A stretch of 54,365 nt of DNA from assembly GCF_001076885.1 (NCBI RefSeq), contig NZ_JVDT01000292.1, positions 14,272 through 68,636 on the forward strand. The letters run 5' to 3'. This document shows positions 17,210 to 26,027 of this stretch, in pieces. Position 1 is the stretch's first letter. Each line of letters begins with the position of its first letter. The notes under the pieces are model-generated. The model searched no databases, was not told the DNA's origin, and saw only the letters and a list, made by a program, of their open reading frames with translations. The position numbers and the translations under genes were made by a program. The DNA comes from Bacillus sp. 522_BSPC (GTDB taxonomy: Bacteria; Bacillota; Bacilli; Bacillales; Cytobacillaceae).

Positions 17210-17746
17210 TTAGGTTAAAGGAAGGGTAGTAATACAAGTGTTATCATCTTTAAAAGTAGCAAATTCGGTCTTAGCTGTCTTGCCATTATAAGAGATAGTC
17301 ATTTTAAAATCCTTGTTGCGAGGAAGCCATACATCGATAAAACCATTTGCTTGGGATGTTATCTGTTCATCCACATAAACCTTTCCATCTTGATCTTCAA
17401 TATATACAGCAAATTCCTTATTAGCCAATTCTCCGCGGCAACCTGCTAGATTATGGATTGCGCAAGGGTGTGTATCAATTAAGTAAGGAGCAAATGATAC
17501 GAAAAATTCACCTTTAGGCAACTGATAGATAAGTTCCTCGTTTTCAGGCGTGCTTACTGTTAGTGTATCGGAGCTAATCGAAGCAGAAACGGCTGATATT
17601 TTGCCAGTACTATAATCATGGACGAGTTGTTTAACATCTCCACTTTCCATTTTTTCATAGCGATTATTTTGATTGATTAATAAATAGATAGTTATGGCAA
17701 ATACTATTGTAATGAATATTGGGATGATAAGTTTATTTTTTTTCAT
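17210..17746 (-). CDS. CueP-family metal-binding protein
   Basis: A 178-residue extracytoplasmic protein with one N-terminal membrane anchor (about 6-24) and no lipobox cysteine. The central HPCAIHNLAGCRGEL matches the Cys/His copper-binding segment of CueP, which in Salmonella binds periplasmic copper. A third Cys is near the C-terminus (NTCITTLPL). In this Gram-positive cell it would sit on the outer face of the membrane. No copper exporter or CueR/CsoR gene is adjacent, so the link to copper rests on the family. GGGAG precedes the ATG at a slightly long distance. Confidence 0.82.
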   Translation of the reverse strand: MKKNKLIIPIFITIVFAITIYLLINQNNRYEKMESGDVKQLVHDYSTGKISAVSASISSDTLTVSTPENEELIYQLPKGEFFVSFAPYLIDTHPCAIHNLAGCRGELANKEFAVYIEDQDGKVYVDEQITSQANGFIDVWLPRNKDFKMTISYNGKTAKTEFATFKDDNTCITTLPLT

Positions 17747-18000
17747 CTTAATCGCATTCTCCCTTTTTAGTTTGATTGCTTATTTATTAAGATATCAAAC
17801 TAAACCGCAAAAAAGAGGAAAGAGAAATGGAGATTTTGTGAATTTTTCAAATTAAATAGGAAGTGATATTTTTGCTAGTTATGTAAGAAAATGTGAAAAA
17901 AGTCCTTCCTATCTCTTGTGCATCTGACTATTTTCCTATAAAATTTGTAATAGAAGCTAGAAAAAGGAAAAAATGTAATGCAATAATTCATTAAATATAT

Positions 18001-18134
18001 TAAGGTGTTAAAGGCAAATTCATCGAAAGGTGAAGACGCAAAGCTATAGGGACTAAGATCTTGGAGATTAAGTCAGCCAGTTACCGATTTATCTTTATAA
18101 ACGGAAGGCTAATCGGAAGAAGATTAGTTTTTTT
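18001..18134 (+). ncRNA. c-di-GMP-I riboswitch with terminator
   Basis: The aptamer (about 18001-18086) contains the conserved GEMM pieces in order: AAAGGCAAA, the GAAA-capped hairpin TTCATCGAAAGGTGAA, GACGCAAAGC, a second hairpin GACTAAGATC...GATTAAGTC, and CAGCCAG. A terminator follows: CTAATC (18109-18114) with GATTAG (18122-18127) and seven T. CCGATT (18084-18089) can pair with AATCGG (18111-18116) as an antiterminator, and it adjoins the aptamer's closing 3' strand. Ligand binding should then favour termination, an OFF switch. This direction is inferred. Confidence 0.88.
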
Positions 18135-18189
18135 CTGTATTTAGATCGTTGTAATATGCCGATGATAGTCTCACAAATTTAAGGTGAGG

Positions 18190-19176
18190 ATGAAGATGGG
18201 GATTTTCTATTTTTTTTGCGGGATAATATTTGGTATTTTCTTTTGGAAGGTAAATGCCAAACGAAAACATAATAGCTGGAAAGTGAAAATGGAAAGGGAA
18301 GATATTATGTTTCGCTTAGTGGAAAGCTCGAAGGATATTGTTTACAGATATGAAGTAAGACCGCAAATGAGACATTCGTATATTAGTCCATCCACCGATT
18401 ATATTTTAGGAGAGGGAATGGTTAAGGAATTCTATCGAAATCCCCATGCTCCTTTAGAATTAATCCATCCAGATGATTATCATATTATGTACAAAAAACT
18501 CATTGGAAAGATAGATTATAGTGAGCCATTGATCCAACGTATGAGATGTGTAGACGGTAATTATAAGTGGTTTGAGGAATATGCCACCCCTATTTATGAA
18601 CTAGGGAATCTAGTAGCTATACATGGAATTATTCGCAATATTGATGAGAAAGTGCGACTGCGACAAAATTTAGAGTATCAACTGATTCATGATGCACTGA
18701 CAGAGGTACATAATCGATTTTATTTTGAACAAAAGATGGAAGAATTTGATACAAAAATAGATGAGGCAATCGCTATTATTTTATGTGATTTAGACGAACT
18801 AAAGCAGGTAAATGATAAATATGGGCATAAACAAGGTGACGATCTAATCAAAGAAGCTGGAAAAATACTAAACACTTTTTCTTCCCCGTATATAACGGTC
18901 TCAAGGATCGGTGGGGACGAGTTTGTCCTACTAATACAAGGAATGGGAAAGGAAGAAATAGAAGAGTTGTACAAACGTATGTCCATGGAATTAAGCGGCG
19001 ATGAGGAAAGGGATACGGATACTACTGTAAAAATGTCTATAGGCTATGCATTTGTTTCAAGCTCCCTTGGAAAAATGACTGCGTTATTTACAGAAGCAGA
19101 TGATAATATGTACCAAAATAAAATGAAGAAAAAGAAAAATACCATACCTTACGGAAATAGAGTGATTGTAAAGTAA
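18190..19176 (+). CDS. Diguanylate cyclase with PAS domain
   Basis: About 328 residues: one N-terminal membrane segment (about 4-20), a PAS_3-type domain (about 40-155, with LIHPDDY and YKWFEEYATPIY), and a C-terminal GGDEF domain with HDALTEVHNRFYFE and the intact catalytic loop RIGGDEF. It should make cyclic di-GMP from two GTP at the membrane. The inhibitory RxxD I-site expected nine residues before GGDEF is missing (SPYI instead). ATG 18190 or 18196 fits the AAGGTGAGG site equally. It is the only gene behind the c-di-GMP riboswitch, so product feedback probably acts on transcription. Confidence 0.9.
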   Translation: MKMGIFYFFCGIIFGIFFWKVNAKRKHNSWKVKMEREDIMFRLVESSKDIVYRYEVRPQMRHSYISPSTDYILGEGMVKEFYRNPHAPLELIHPDDYHIMYKKLIGKIDYSEPLIQRMRCVDGNYKWFEEYATPIYELGNLVAIHGIIRNIDEKVRLRQNLEYQLIHDALTEVHNRFYFEQKMEEFDTKIDEAIAIILCDLDELKQVNDKYGHKQGDDLIKEAGKILNTFSSPYITVSRIGGDEFVLLIQGMGKEEIEELYKRMSMELSGDEERDTDTTVKMSIGYAFVSSSLGKMTALFTEADDNMYQNKMKKKKNTIPYGNRVIVK

Positions 19177-19210
19177 CTGGTTGGATAGCTAGTATATTGG
19201 TTGAAAGAAC

Positions 19211-19244
19211 GGCCTTCATTAGTCGAATGAGGGCTATTTTTTTT
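19211..19244 (+). terminator. Terminator of the diguanylate cyclase gene
   Basis: GGCCTTCATT (19211-19220) pairs, with G-U pairs, with AATGAGGGCT (19226-19235), followed by a T-rich run. Confidence 0.8.
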
Positions 19245-19331
19245 ACCACTATAAAAGATGAAGTGCTCCACTTTTGAAATATCCTTACCCTCAAGCATTG
19301 CTAAGCCAAATAAAATCCTTTTACCACCCCT

Positions 19332-19383
19332 ATATTAAAAAAATACAGATGATATTAAAAGAGTACTATTGTTAACGCTTACA
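19332..19383 (+). promoter_or_regulatory. Control region of the sugar importer: direct repeats, -10 box and cre site
   Basis: ATATTAAAA occurs at 19332-19340 and 19352-19360, exactly 20 bases apart, just upstream of a -10-like TACTAT (19364-19369) that lacks a good -35. This layout fits activation by an AraC-type response regulator such as the one encoded downstream. TGTTAACGCTTACA (19370-19383) matches the CcpA cre consensus TGWNANCGNTNWCA at all fixed positions and lies at the expected transcription start, where CcpA represses. The repeats as a regulator site are inferred. Confidence 0.68.
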
Positions 19384-19456
19384 AAAAGGCGTTTTTTCTC
19401 ATACAATTTTAACTGTAAAGAAAGGAAAGAACCAAATTCAAAGGGGGAAAAAATCA

Positions 19457-20566
19457 ATGAAAAGATGGAAATCCATATCCTTATTACTTGTAGTAGTGCT
19501 AATTGCTGCTCTGATGGGAGCTTGCAACAGCACAGGTGGAAGCAGCAATAAAATTAGTGTGGGAATTGTCTTGCCAACGAAAGATGAGCCACGCTGGGTA
19601 CAGGATGAACAGCGTTTTAAAGATGCCTTAAAAGACTCTGAATATACGACTGAAATTTTATTCAGCCAAGGTTCTTCTGCGAAGGAAAAAGAAAATGTGG
19701 AAACGTTAATTAATAAAGGAATTGAAGTACTTATTATAACTCCACAAGATGGAGCGGCAGCAGCGGCAGCTGTTGAGGCTGCTAAAAAAGATGGCATTAA
19801 AGTTATTTCATACGACCGTTTGGTTACAGATACTGATGCAGTTGATTACTATGTCACTTTTGATAGTGTGGCAGTTGGTGCTGCACAAGGGCAATATTTG
19901 ATTGAGCATTCAGAAGGAAAGGATGTCCCTTTGTATCTATATGCAGGAGCTGCATCAGATAACAATGCCTTTTTATTCTTTGAGGGAGCATGGAATGTAC
20001 TTCAACCAAAAATTGCGGATGGAACATTCAAAATTGCTAACTCAAGTGAAGCAGAAAAGTTAAAAGATAAGCAAGAGCTTAGTCGTGATGAAATGAGTAA
20101 AATCTTAGGCCAGGTTACAACAAACTGGGATCCAAACGAAGCGAAAAATAAAGCACAAACTCATTTAACAGCGGTAGGAACAGACATGAAGGGCGATGTT
20201 GCTGTCTTAGCGCCTAATGATGGAACTGCCCGCGCAATTGCTGATGTTTTCGCTTCTGATGGAGATATTTCTAGTTATACCGTGACAGGACAAGATGCAG
20301 AAAAGGCATCTATTCAATATGTGATTGATGGAAAGCAATCCATGACCGTATTTAAAGATGTTCGTACCTTAGTAACGGACGCAATGGGGATTGCTGTTGA
20401 TATCTTAGATGGAAAATCACCAGAAACTACAGGTTCTTATGATAATGGAGCGATTGAAGTAAGTGCGAAGCAAACAAATGTCATTGTTGTAGATCAAGAT
20501 AATGTCCAAACAGAATTAATTGACTCAGGCTATTATGAAGCAAGTGAATTTACAGGATTAAAGTAA
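19457..20566 (+). CDS. Monosaccharide-binding lipoprotein (ChvE/XylF-like)
   Basis: A 369-residue exported sugar receptor. Residues 1-23 are a lipoprotein signal ending in LMGAC, with Cys23 the lipidated residue. The mature part is a periplasmic-binding-protein-like I fold of the ChvE/XylF type (KISVGIVLPTKDEPRWVQDEQRF, VLIITPQDGAAAAAAVEAAK, VISYDRLV, VAVLAPNDGTARAIADVF). Known relatives bind xylose, arabinose, glucose or galactose. It feeds the ATPase and permease genes that follow. GGGGGA precedes the ATG. A cre box and direct repeats lie upstream, and a long hairpin follows, which should let this gene be expressed more than its partners. Confidence 0.9.
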   Translation: MKRWKSISLLLVVVLIAALMGACNSTGGSSNKISVGIVLPTKDEPRWVQDEQRFKDALKDSEYTTEILFSQGSSAKEKENVETLINKGIEVLIITPQDGAAAAAAVEAAKKDGIKVISYDRLVTDTDAVDYYVTFDSVAVGAAQGQYLIEHSEGKDVPLYLYAGAASDNNAFLFFEGAWNVLQPKIADGTFKIANSSEAEKLKDKQELSRDEMSKILGQVTTNWDPNEAKNKAQTHLTAVGTDMKGDVAVLAPNDGTARAIADVFASDGDISSYTVTGQDAEKASIQYVIDGKQSMTVFKDVRTLVTDAMGIAVDILDGKSPETTGSYDNGAIEVSAKQTNVIVVDQDNVQTELIDSGYYEASEFTGLK

Positions 20567-20596
20567 TTTTATAGAAGGGACTTCCAAAAAAAAAAT

Positions 20597-20660
20597 GTTC
20601 GGCCTCCATTGGCTATATCGATTGCTTTTGGTGATTGATATATCAAGGGAGGTCGGCCCT
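20597..20660 (+). other. Long intercistronic stem-loop
   Basis: The sequence from GGCCTCC (20601) to about 20625 folds back on about 20632-20657, ending GGAGGTCGGCC, with several G-U pairs. It lies between the binding-protein and ATPase genes. It has no long T run, so it more likely protects the upstream message or ends it only partly. The gap just downstream holds the strong AAAGGAGGA site of the ATPase gene. Confidence 0.7.
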
Positions 20661-20699
20661 TTCATCCATTCCCTTGTCAGCTTTTAAAGGAGGAAGAAA

Positions 20700-22220
20700 A
20701 TGAGTGAATATATTCTTGAAATGAATGGGATCACAAAAGAATTTACAGGAGTTAAGGCGTTAAGCAATGTGAATTTCAAGGTTAATAAAGGAGAGATTCA
20801 TTGTTTAATAGGAGAAAATGGAGCTGGTAAATCGACTTTGATGAAAGTGTTGAGTGGAGTCCATCCATATGGAACGTATGAGGGGGATATTGTCTTTGAA
20901 GATGAAATTCAACAGTTTCATAAAATTAGTGACAGTGTGAAAACAGGGATTGTCATTATTTATCAAGAGCTTGCTTTATTTCCTGATTTATCAGTGTATG
21001 AAAATATTTTCGCTGGCAATGAAGTGAAGCAAGGTGGAGTAATCAATTGGAACCAAACGATTGTAGAGTCAAAGAAATTACTAGAAAAAGTAAAACTGGA
21101 TGTTGCTCCAGACACACTTGTAAAAGATTTAAGTGTCGGGAAAAGACAGCTAATTGAAATTGCTAAGGCATTAAGTAAAGATGTAAAGCTTCTTATCTTA
21201 GATGAACCGACAGCTGCATTAAATGAGGATGATAGTGAAAATCTTCTTCGCTTGTTAAAGGAACTAAAGCATCAGGGGATTACTTGTATTATGATTTCCC
21301 ACAAGCTAAAGGAAGTTATCTCGATAGCAGATAAAGCGACTGTCCTTCGAGATGGCCAAACGATTTGTACCCTAGAAGCTGCTAAAGGAGAAATTACAGA
21401 GAATTTTATTATTAAAAACATGGTTGGTCGAGAAATAGAGGATATTTATCCAAAACGAAATAAGAAAGAAAAAGGAACCCCTATTTTAGAGCTGAAAAAT
21501 TGGAGTGCCTTTGATCCTCAATTAGGGAGAGATGTGGTAAAGAATATTAACCTCCATGTGAAAAAAGGGGAAATAGTTGGGATAGCAGGCTTAATGGGGT
21601 CAGGACGAACGGAGCTTGCATTAAGTATATTTGGAAATGCAAAATCGTATAAGATTCAGGGTCAAATGTATTTGAATGGGGAACCGCAAAAATTTAAACA
21701 TACGAGTGATGCTATTCAAGCGGGAATAGCGTATGTAACAGAAGATCGTAAAGGAGACGGATTATTCTTGCTGCAAGATATTAAGAGTAATATCTCCGCT
21801 GCTAATTTGAAAGGAATTGCGCAAAAAGGAGTCATTAATGAAAATGAGGAAATTAAGGTTGCTGACTCCTATAAAAAGTCGCTTCATATAAAAGCTTCAT
21901 CACTTGAACAGTTCGCAGGTAATTTAAGTGGAGGAAATCAGCAGAAAGTCTCACTTGGAAAGTGGCTCTTTGTTGCCCCAAAACTATTAATCTTAGATGA
22001 ACCAACCCGTGGCATTGATGTTGGTGCTAAATTTGAAATTTATACTGTTATGAATAAGCTGATTGAAGAAGGATTAAGCATCATCATGATTTCTTCTGAG
22101 CTAGGAGAGGTGCTTGGCATGAGCGACCGAGTGTATGTCATGGCGCAAACAGAATTAAAAGGTGAATTGTCTATAGAAGAAGCGAATCAAGAAAACATTA
22201 TGCAACTGGCAACACAATAG
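20700..22220 (+). CDS. Monosaccharide ABC transporter ATPase (GguA/XylG-like)
   Basis: A 506-residue double ATPase typical of class 2 carbohydrate importers. Domain 1 has GENGAGKST, LSVGKRQLIEIAKAL and LLILDEPTAALNEDD; domain 2 has the degenerate Walker A GLMGSGRTE, then LSGGNQQKVSLGKWL and LLILDEPTRGIDVGAK. Such a weakened second Walker A is normal in MglA/XylG/RbsA. It drives uptake through the permease encoded 16 bases downstream. AAAGGAGGA precedes the ATG. Confidence 0.93.
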   Translation: MSEYILEMNGITKEFTGVKALSNVNFKVNKGEIHCLIGENGAGKSTLMKVLSGVHPYGTYEGDIVFEDEIQQFHKISDSVKTGIVIIYQELALFPDLSVYENIFAGNEVKQGGVINWNQTIVESKKLLEKVKLDVAPDTLVKDLSVGKRQLIEIAKALSKDVKLLILDEPTAALNEDDSENLLRLLKELKHQGITCIMISHKLKEVISIADKATVLRDGQTICTLEAAKGEITENFIIKNMVGREIEDIYPKRNKKEKGTPILELKNWSAFDPQLGRDVVKNINLHVKKGEIVGIAGLMGSGRTELALSIFGNAKSYKIQGQMYLNGEPQKFKHTSDAIQAGIAYVTEDRKGDGLFLLQDIKSNISAANLKGIAQKGVINENEEIKVADSYKKSLHIKASSLEQFAGNLSGGNQQKVSLGKWLFVAPKLLILDEPTRGIDVGAKFEIYTVMNKLIEEGLSIIMISSELGEVLGMSDRVYVMAQTELKGELSIEEANQENIMQLATQ

Positions 22221-22236
22221 GGAGGGTGGAAGGATT

Positions 22237-23403
22237 ATGTATCAAGAAGCAAAAGCACTTATTCGAGCGAATATTCGTGATTATGGAATGTATATCGCTT
22301 TGTTTGTTATTATTCTTACGTTTACGATTATGACAGACGGACTATTTATCTCTTCGCGAAATATAAGTAATTTACTAGACTCAGCAGGATATATAGCCGT
22401 GCTTGCAGTTGCGATGACATTGATTATAGTTATTCGTCATATCGATTTATCTGTTGGATATGTTGCGGGATTTCTCGGGGCGATTGCCGCAATCCTACTG
22501 ACACAGGCAGGCGTATCTGTATATATTTCCATCCCCATCATTCTCATTCTAGGAATTGTAGTAGGATTATTTAATGGGCTGTTAGTAGCACAAGTAGGCA
22601 TACCATCCTTTGTGGCTACTTTAGCAGGAATGCTGATTTTTCGGGGGGCTTTATTGCAAGTAACGGAAAAAACAGGAACTATTATTATTCAAAATGATGC
22701 ATTTAATGCAATTGGCAATGGATATATTCCATCCATGTTTGAAGTAAATGGACTGCATTTTTTATCCTTATTGGTAGGGTTAATAGGGATTCTGCTCTAT
22801 ATTTATAGCGAAATAACAAATAGAAGGAACAAATTAAACTATCAATTCGATGTATTGTCTAAACCGATGTTTATTTTAAAATTAGCATTTGTTTCAATCA
22901 TTATTGCTTATATTACATGGATTCTTGCTGGATATAATGGATTCTCTTGGACCGTTATTGTAATGCTTGCAGTTGTTTTTGTGTATCATTTCTTGACTAC
23001 GAAAACAGTACTTGGAAGACATATTTATGCAGTCGGAAGCAATCCAGAAGCTGCTCACCTTAGTGGGATTAATGTCAAAAAAATTACTTATATTGTTTTT
23101 GGATCCATGGGAATGATGGCAGCATTATCCGGTATTTTATTCACGGCTCGTCTTCAATCAGCAACCACAACAGCCGGAACTCTATTCGAATTAGATGCCA
23201 TCGCTGCAGCCTATGTAGGGGGAGTTTCAGCTGCTGGAGGAGTTGGAAAAGTAACAGGTGCTATTATTGGTGCAATCGTTATGGCATCACTTTCAAGTGG
23301 GATGAACTTACTAGGTGTTGGAATATCTTATCAATATATGATTAGAGGCGGAGTTTTAGCAGGTGCGGTTATATTTGATGTAATGACGAGAAAGTCAAAA
23401 TAA
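22237..23403 (+). CDS. Monosaccharide ABC transporter permease (GguB/XylH-like)
   Basis: A 388-residue membrane protein with about 10 helices, matching the BPD_transp_2 family. LAVAMTLIIVIRHIDLSVG near residue 65 and AVGSNPEAAHLSGINVKKI in the coupling region are family signatures. The length of about 390 with an inserted loop (TNRRNKLNYQFDVLSK) fits GguB/XylH rather than RbsC. It forms the channel of the importer. GGGAGGGTGG precedes the ATG. A strong terminator follows, so the importer is a three-gene unit. Confidence 0.92.
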   Translation: MYQEAKALIRANIRDYGMYIALFVIILTFTIMTDGLFISSRNISNLLDSAGYIAVLAVAMTLIIVIRHIDLSVGYVAGFLGAIAAILLTQAGVSVYISIPIILILGIVVGLFNGLLVAQVGIPSFVATLAGMLIFRGALLQVTEKTGTIIIQNDAFNAIGNGYIPSMFEVNGLHFLSLLVGLIGILLYIYSEITNRRNKLNYQFDVLSKPMFILKLAFVSIIIAYITWILAGYNGFSWTVIVMLAVVFVYHFLTTKTVLGRHIYAVGSNPEAAHLSGINVKKITYIVFGSMGMMAALSGILFTARLQSATTTAGTLFELDAIAAAYVGGVSAAGGVGKVTGAIIGAIVMASLSSGMNLLGVGISYQYMIRGGVLAGAVIFDVMTRKSK

Positions 23404-23410
23404 ACTAGAA

Positions 23411-23441
23411 GGAGAGACAGCGGTCTCTCCTCTTTTCCGCT
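23411..23441 (+). terminator. Terminator of the sugar importer operon
   Basis: GGAGAGAC (23411-23418) pairs perfectly with GTCTCTCC (23423-23430), followed by TCTTTTCCGCTTTTT. Confidence 0.8.
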
Positions 23442-23542
23442 TTTTCACTAGGACAAGCCTATGCCACGTTTTTCACTAATCCCTTTTTTGCTGTTATTTC
23501 CCACTAGATAAATGATATTACTTTTCCCAGAAAAGATAACTA

Positions 23543-23570
23543 TTGAACAATCTACAAAGGATGCTATGAT
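23543..23570 (+). promoter_or_regulatory. Sigma-A promoter of the three-component sensor operon
   Basis: TTGAAC (23543-23548) and TATGAT (23565-23570) are 16 bases apart, 40 bases before the TTG start of the sensor gene. No cre box is seen here, so the sensor genes may be made constitutively at a low level. Confidence 0.6.
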
Positions 23571-23609
23571 GAGTTTGTGGGATACAATTAATGGAAGGAG
23601 ACTGATCTT

Positions 23610-24596
23610 TTGCGAAAAACAATTATGGTTATATTTTTAACGGTCATCCTAATTCTTTGTTATTTTACATTTGATGCAGCAAAAAATGTTTTTCGTGCGG
23701 ATTGGCAATTCCCCTCTGATGATAGGATGAACAATCAAGATCAGCAGCGTCTTGTCTTAATCACTCAGGAAAGAGATACTCCTTTTTGGGATAAAGTAGC
23801 AAAGGGTGCGAAGAAGCAGGCGGAAATTGAAGAAGTTAGTCTTGAAGTTTGGGGGAGCTATAGCCATAATCAGGAAGATTTTCTGAAAAACGTCGAAATA
23901 GCGATTCAATCGAAAGTAGATGGAATTATTGTTCAGGGGTTAGATACGGATGAGTTTAAGAATTTGACAAAAATAAAAGCCTCCTTTTATGGAGTTCCTA
24001 TCATTACTGTTGCCAATGATGTTCCGATAGCTGACAGTTTGCGAAGAACTTATGTAGGGTCCGATCAATTTTCAGCTGGAAAAATGATTGCAGAGCAACT
24101 AGTAAGGGATATGGGATCAAAGGGGAAGGTTGTTCTCATGCTTGAATCCCAGGAGGAATATTTTCAAAAACAACGATTGAAAGGCATAGAGGAGATACTT
24201 AAACAATATAAAGATATTAATGTTGTGTATGCAAAAACAATTGATACAACGAAAGAGCAAGTAGTTGTGACAACACAGGATATTTTAAATAAGGAACCTG
24301 ATACGAATGCGTTCATTGCTATTAATGCAAATGTTTTGGGAACTTTGGTTAAAGAAATTAGTAAGCGTTACCAAATCGATCCTTATTATTTATATTCCTT
24401 TGATGATGGACCGGAATCCATCTCCCTATTAGAAGAGGGAACCTTAGATGCCATGGTAGAGCAAACTCCTGAAGCAATGGGAGAACAGAGTGTCCAGTTA
24501 ATGATGGAATGGCTGAACGGTGAAAAAGTTCCGTTAGATAAAAATGGCTATCTTACAGATATAAAGATACAAAAGGCGGAAAATACAAATGAATAG
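23610..24596 (+). CDS. Membrane-anchored sugar sensor protein (XylFII/RbsB-like)
   Basis: A 328-residue periplasmic-binding-like protein held by an uncleaved N-terminal helix (about 3-22); there is no lipobox cysteine. The Peripla_BP_4 fold shows LVLITQERDTPFWDKVAKGAKKQ, VDGIIVQGLDTDEF and TYVGSDQFSAGKMIAEQL. It overlaps the kinase gene by eight bases. In Clostridium beijerinckii a similar trio (XylFII, LytS, YesN) senses xylose outside the cell and activates xylose import, so this protein probably presents sugar to the kinase. The start is TTG behind AAGGAG with nine bases of spacing. The ligand is unknown. Confidence 0.83.
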   Translation: MRKTIMVIFLTVILILCYFTFDAAKNVFRADWQFPSDDRMNNQDQQRLVLITQERDTPFWDKVAKGAKKQAEIEEVSLEVWGSYSHNQEDFLKNVEIAIQSKVDGIIVQGLDTDEFKNLTKIKASFYGVPIITVANDVPIADSLRRTYVGSDQFSAGKMIAEQLVRDMGSKGKVVLMLESQEEYFQKQRLKGIEEILKQYKDINVVYAKTIDTTKEQVVVTTQDILNKEPDTNAFIAINANVLGTLVKEISKRYQIDPYYLYSFDDGPESISLLEEGTLDAMVEQTPEAMGEQSVQLMMEWLNGEKVPLDKNGYLTDIKIQKAENTNE

Positions 24597-26019
24597 TATT
24601 CAGAAAAAAATTCTTCTGCTCACAACCATTGTCTTGATTATCATGTCTGTTATATGGATTGCGCTTACTTACTATAATCACAAGACGCAACAACAGTATA
24701 ATGAGATTTTGCAGCGTTATTTAAAACTAAACGAAGTTACCACTAGTAGCCAGAATGTCATTACTGATATAAATAACTACATGATAAAACCATCTGAAGA
24801 AAATATGTCTCAGCTTAACCAAAGTAAGAAGAGAATGGAAGAAGCAAAGCAAGGTGTTATTACACTAAGAAATGAAGAAAACAATTTTACCTTAACAAAC
24901 TATGTTCATTTAATGGATAGTTTTATTGAAACAACCAATCGACTTCTGCTATTTTTATCAGAAAATGACAGTGAAGCGGCAGCTCAGGAATTTTCTGAAG
25001 TAACAAGCATATCAACATATATTTCAGAGATGTCTTTATCTTTAGTAGATACAGAGCTAAAGACCTATGACCGTTTTTATAGAGGTATTATTAAACAGTC
25101 AGGTGAAGTAATGAAATTAGGAATCTTCCTTTTATTATTAATCATGTTTGTATTGTTTTTGGTAACATATTGGTTTTCTCTAACTATTACTAGACCAATA
25201 TTTAAGCTAACCCAGGCAGCAAACGAATTGTCTAAGGGCCGATTTGATTTGCAGGTGAAAGTAGAAACAAAAGATGAGATTGCCTTTCTAGCGAGAACCT
25301 TTGATCGAATGAGAAAGAACATTAATATGCTAATTTCAGAAATAAAACATAAGGCACAGTTAGAACATGAATTACAGCAGAGCAAACTATTACTGCAAGA
25401 AAGTCAATTTAAAAGTTTACAGAGTCAAATCAGTCCCCATTTTCTGTTTAACACCTTAAATACGATATCTAAAAAGGCTTATTTAGAAGGTTCAGAAGAA
25501 ACAAGTGATTTATTAGTTAGTGTAGCAGGAATTCTGCGCTACAATTTAAAGCAATTAGATCGGTCGGTGACACTGCGAGAGGAAATAATGGTGGTAAGGC
25601 AATATATGGATATACAAAAAGCAAGATTCACAGATAGATTACGATTTTTTATGGAGATAGATGAATGCTGTCTAGATTGGAAAATTCCGTCGTTAACTTT
25701 ACAGCCAATTATTGAAAATGCAGTTATTCATGCAGTGGAACCAAATGAGGATGGTGGAACGATTTGGGCAAGAGTAATCGATGAGAAGGATACAGTCCTA
25801 ATCGAAATTGAAGATGATGGGATTGGAATACATAAGGATAAAATAAACCTATTACTTACAGAGGATTCACAGCTAGTTGAAAATAAATCAAAAGGCATTG
25901 GAATAGGATTTAGCAATGTAGTAAAAAGATTACGACTGTTTTACGGCGAGGAAGATGTCATAACGATTAAGAGTGAGATTGGCTCAGGAACTAAGGTGAT
26001 CATTCAAATTAAAAAATAG
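24589..26019 (+). CDS. Sensor histidine kinase, YesM/LytS type
   Basis: A 476-residue membrane kinase. Membrane segments lie at about 7-28 and 175-199 with a short extracellular region of about 145 residues between. A HAMP domain (TRPIFKLTQAANELSKGRF) follows, then the His_kinase domain with His284 in QISPHFLFNTL, and HATPase_c with IENAVIHAVE and GIGIGFSNVVKRL. It phosphorylates the response regulator encoded next. The small extracellular part suits signalling through a partner, here the binding-protein-like sensor whose stop overlaps its start. Confidence 0.92.
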   Translation: MNSIQKKILLLTTIVLIIMSVIWIALTYYNHKTQQQYNEILQRYLKLNEVTTSSQNVITDINNYMIKPSEENMSQLNQSKKRMEEAKQGVITLRNEENNFTLTNYVHLMDSFIETTNRLLLFLSENDSEAAAQEFSEVTSISTYISEMSLSLVDTELKTYDRFYRGIIKQSGEVMKLGIFLLLLIMFVLFLVTYWFSLTITRPIFKLTQAANELSKGRFDLQVKVETKDEIAFLARTFDRMRKNINMLISEIKHKAQLEHELQQSKLLLQESQFKSLQSQISPHFLFNTLNTISKKAYLEGSEETSDLLVSVAGILRYNLKQLDRSVTLREEIMVVRQYMDIQKARFTDRLRFFMEIDECCLDWKIPSLTLQPIIENAVIHAVEPNEDGGTIWARVIDEKDTVLIEIEDDGIGIHKDKINLLLTEDSQLVENKSKGIGIGFSNVVKRLRLFYGEEDVITIKSEIGSGTKVIIQIKK

Positions 26020-26027
26020 GGTGTGGG

